The notes beneath the pieces are model-generated. The model did not search any database. It saw nothing but the letters and a program-made list of their open reading frames with translations, and was not told where the DNA came from. This document shows positions 4,386 to 5,096 of a DNA stretch of 5,096 nucleotides, in pieces. The stretch's first letter is position 1; each line of letters begins with the position of its first letter. The stretch spans positions 1-5,096 of the forward strand of contig JACPMT010000078.1 in assembly GCA_016185815.1 (NCBI GenBank), read 5' to 3'. Origin of the DNA: Candidatus Woesearchaeota archaeon (GTDB taxonomy: Archaea > Nanobdellota > Nanobdellia > Woesearchaeales > GW2011-AR4). Both the position numbers and the translations under genes were made by a program.

Positions 4386-5096
4386 ATGTCACTAAAAGTC
4401 GGAGTTAACGGCTATGGAACCATCGGCAAAAGAGTTGCAGATGCAGTTGCCATGCAGAAAGACATGAAGCTTGTGGGGGTGACTGCGCATTCCTATAGCT
4501 TCAACACAGAGGTTGCAAAGCAAAAGGGCTACAAAATATTCACTGCTGACAGTGATTCTGATTTAAAATTAAACGGCATAAAGCCAGATGGCGACATAAA
4601 CAATCTTCTTGAAGAAGTTGATGTTGTTGTTGATGGCACTCCAAAAAAAGTTGGGAAAGAAAACCTTGACAAATACTACATGCCAAAAAAGGTTAAGGCG
4701 ATTCTCCAGGGCGGGGAAAAGCATGAAGCAACAGGAACTTCTTTTGTTGCCCAGTGCAATTACAATGAAGCGCTTAGCAAGGATTATGCAAGGATTGTAA
4801 GCTGCAACACAACAGGGCTTTGCAGGACATTGCATGCTGTTGAGCAGAAATACGGGATTTCAAGCGTGCACGCAACAATGATAAGAAGAGGCGCTGACCC
4901 ATGGGATATTTACCATGGGCCTATAAATGCGATTGTTCCTGTCTTGGAGATGCCGAGCCATCATGGGCCCGATGTTCAGACAGTCCTGCGCAATGTGGAG
5001 ATATTCACAACTGCGTTGAGTGTGCCTTCAACTTTGATGCACCTTCATACTTTGACTGTGGATTTAAAGAAAAAAGCGACCGTAGATGATGCAGTG
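4386..5096 (+). CDS. gap: Archaeal (type II) glyceraldehyde-3-phosphate dehydrogenase, N-terminal 237 residues (runs off right edge)
   Basis: This phosphorylating dehydrogenase interconverts glyceraldehyde-3-phosphate and 1,3-bisphosphoglycerate with NAD(P); in archaea it usually serves gluconeogenesis. I translated it by hand because it is open at the window edge. Features: Rossmann motif VGVNGYGTIGKRVADAV (5-21), DGTP (83-86), QGGEKHE (108-114), catalytic SCNTTGLCRT (139-148, Cys140), RRGADP (167-172), GPINAIVP (178-185), PSHHGPDVQTVL (190-201) and TLMHLH (216-221, His219). These match Methanothermus-type GAPDH closely and differ from the bacterial/eukaryotic enzyme, which has SCTTNCLAP. 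About 100 residues are missing at the C-terminus. The ATG at 4386 comes one base after the aldolase stop, with no clear ribosome-binding site, so translation is probably coupled to aldolase. It is the best evidence that the DNA is archaeal. Confidence 0.96.
   Translation, partial: MSLKVGVNGYGTIGKRVADAVAMQKDMKLVGVTAHSYSFNTEVAKQKGYKIFTADSDSDLKLNGIKPDGDINNLLEEVDVVVDGTPKKVGKENLDKYYMPKKVKAILQGGEKHEATGTSFVAQCNYNEALSKDYARIVSCNTTGLCRTLHAVEQKYGISSVHATMIRRGADPWDIYHGPINAIVPVLEMPSHHGPDVQTVLRNVEIFTTALSVPSTLMHLHTLTVDLKKKATVDDAV

Noticed and set aside
4569..4835. Minus-strand 88-codon frame
   Set aside because: Antisense shadow of gap, which carries the conserved QGGEKHE and catalytic SCNTTGLCRT motifs across the same bases.
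4901..5089. Plus-strand 62-codon cysteine-rich frame, possible frameshift in gap
   Set aside because: The gap frame continues intact to position 5096 with GPINAIVP, PSHHGPD and TLMHLH motifs, so there is no frameshift.

Overview
The window most likely comes from an archaeon. The strongest evidence is a type II (archaeal) glyceraldehyde-3-phosphate dehydrogenase at the right edge. In addition, TATA boxes, some with purine-rich BRE-like flanks, lie 25-40 bases before start codons, and two genes appear to have leaderless or nearly leaderless transcripts. The small intergenic spaces, the orphan membrane protein and bacterial- or eukaryote-type enzymes beside archaeal ones would suit a DPANN-type lineage, but that placement is inference, not something the sequence proves.

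Layout. Positions 1-2019 are read on the minus strand. In transcription order they hold a sugar-nucleotide pyrophosphorylase with an N-terminal ribbon-helix-helix (RHH) DNA-binding domain (2019-1159), a 131-residue AT-rich single-pass membrane protein of unknown function (1114-719), and the first 222 residues of a phosphomannomutase/phosphoglucomutase (666 to the left edge). Each has a TATA-like box in front of it. Positions 2145-5096 are read on the plus strand: GlpX-type (class II) fructose-1,6-bisphosphatase (2145-3101), eukaryote/bacterial-type class I fructose-bisphosphate aldolase (3344-4384), and, after a one-base gap, the first 237 residues of archaeal GAPDH (4386 to the right edge).

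The genes form one anabolic route. GAPDH makes triose phosphate in the gluconeogenic direction, aldolase condenses trioses to fructose-1,6-bisphosphate, and GlpX releases fructose-6-phosphate. After isomerisation (genes not in the window), the phosphohexomutase makes a hexose-1-phosphate, and the pyrophosphorylase activates it to an NDP-sugar for glycan synthesis.

The most interesting part is the 125-base divergent region 2020-2144. Two back-to-back promoters enclose a perfect tandem 10-base repeat. Both genes carry the same leader, AGGGGGC-N5-ATG, and one of the two encodes the RHH-nucleotidyltransferase fusion, so autogenous or metabolite-linked control of sugar activation and gluconeogenesis is a testable hypothesis. 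The second notable region is 3102-3343, upstream of aldolase. It has a candidate promoter overlapped by an inverted repeat, then a leader with three consecutive perfect hairpins, which could be a cis-regulatory RNA or a small dispersed repeat.
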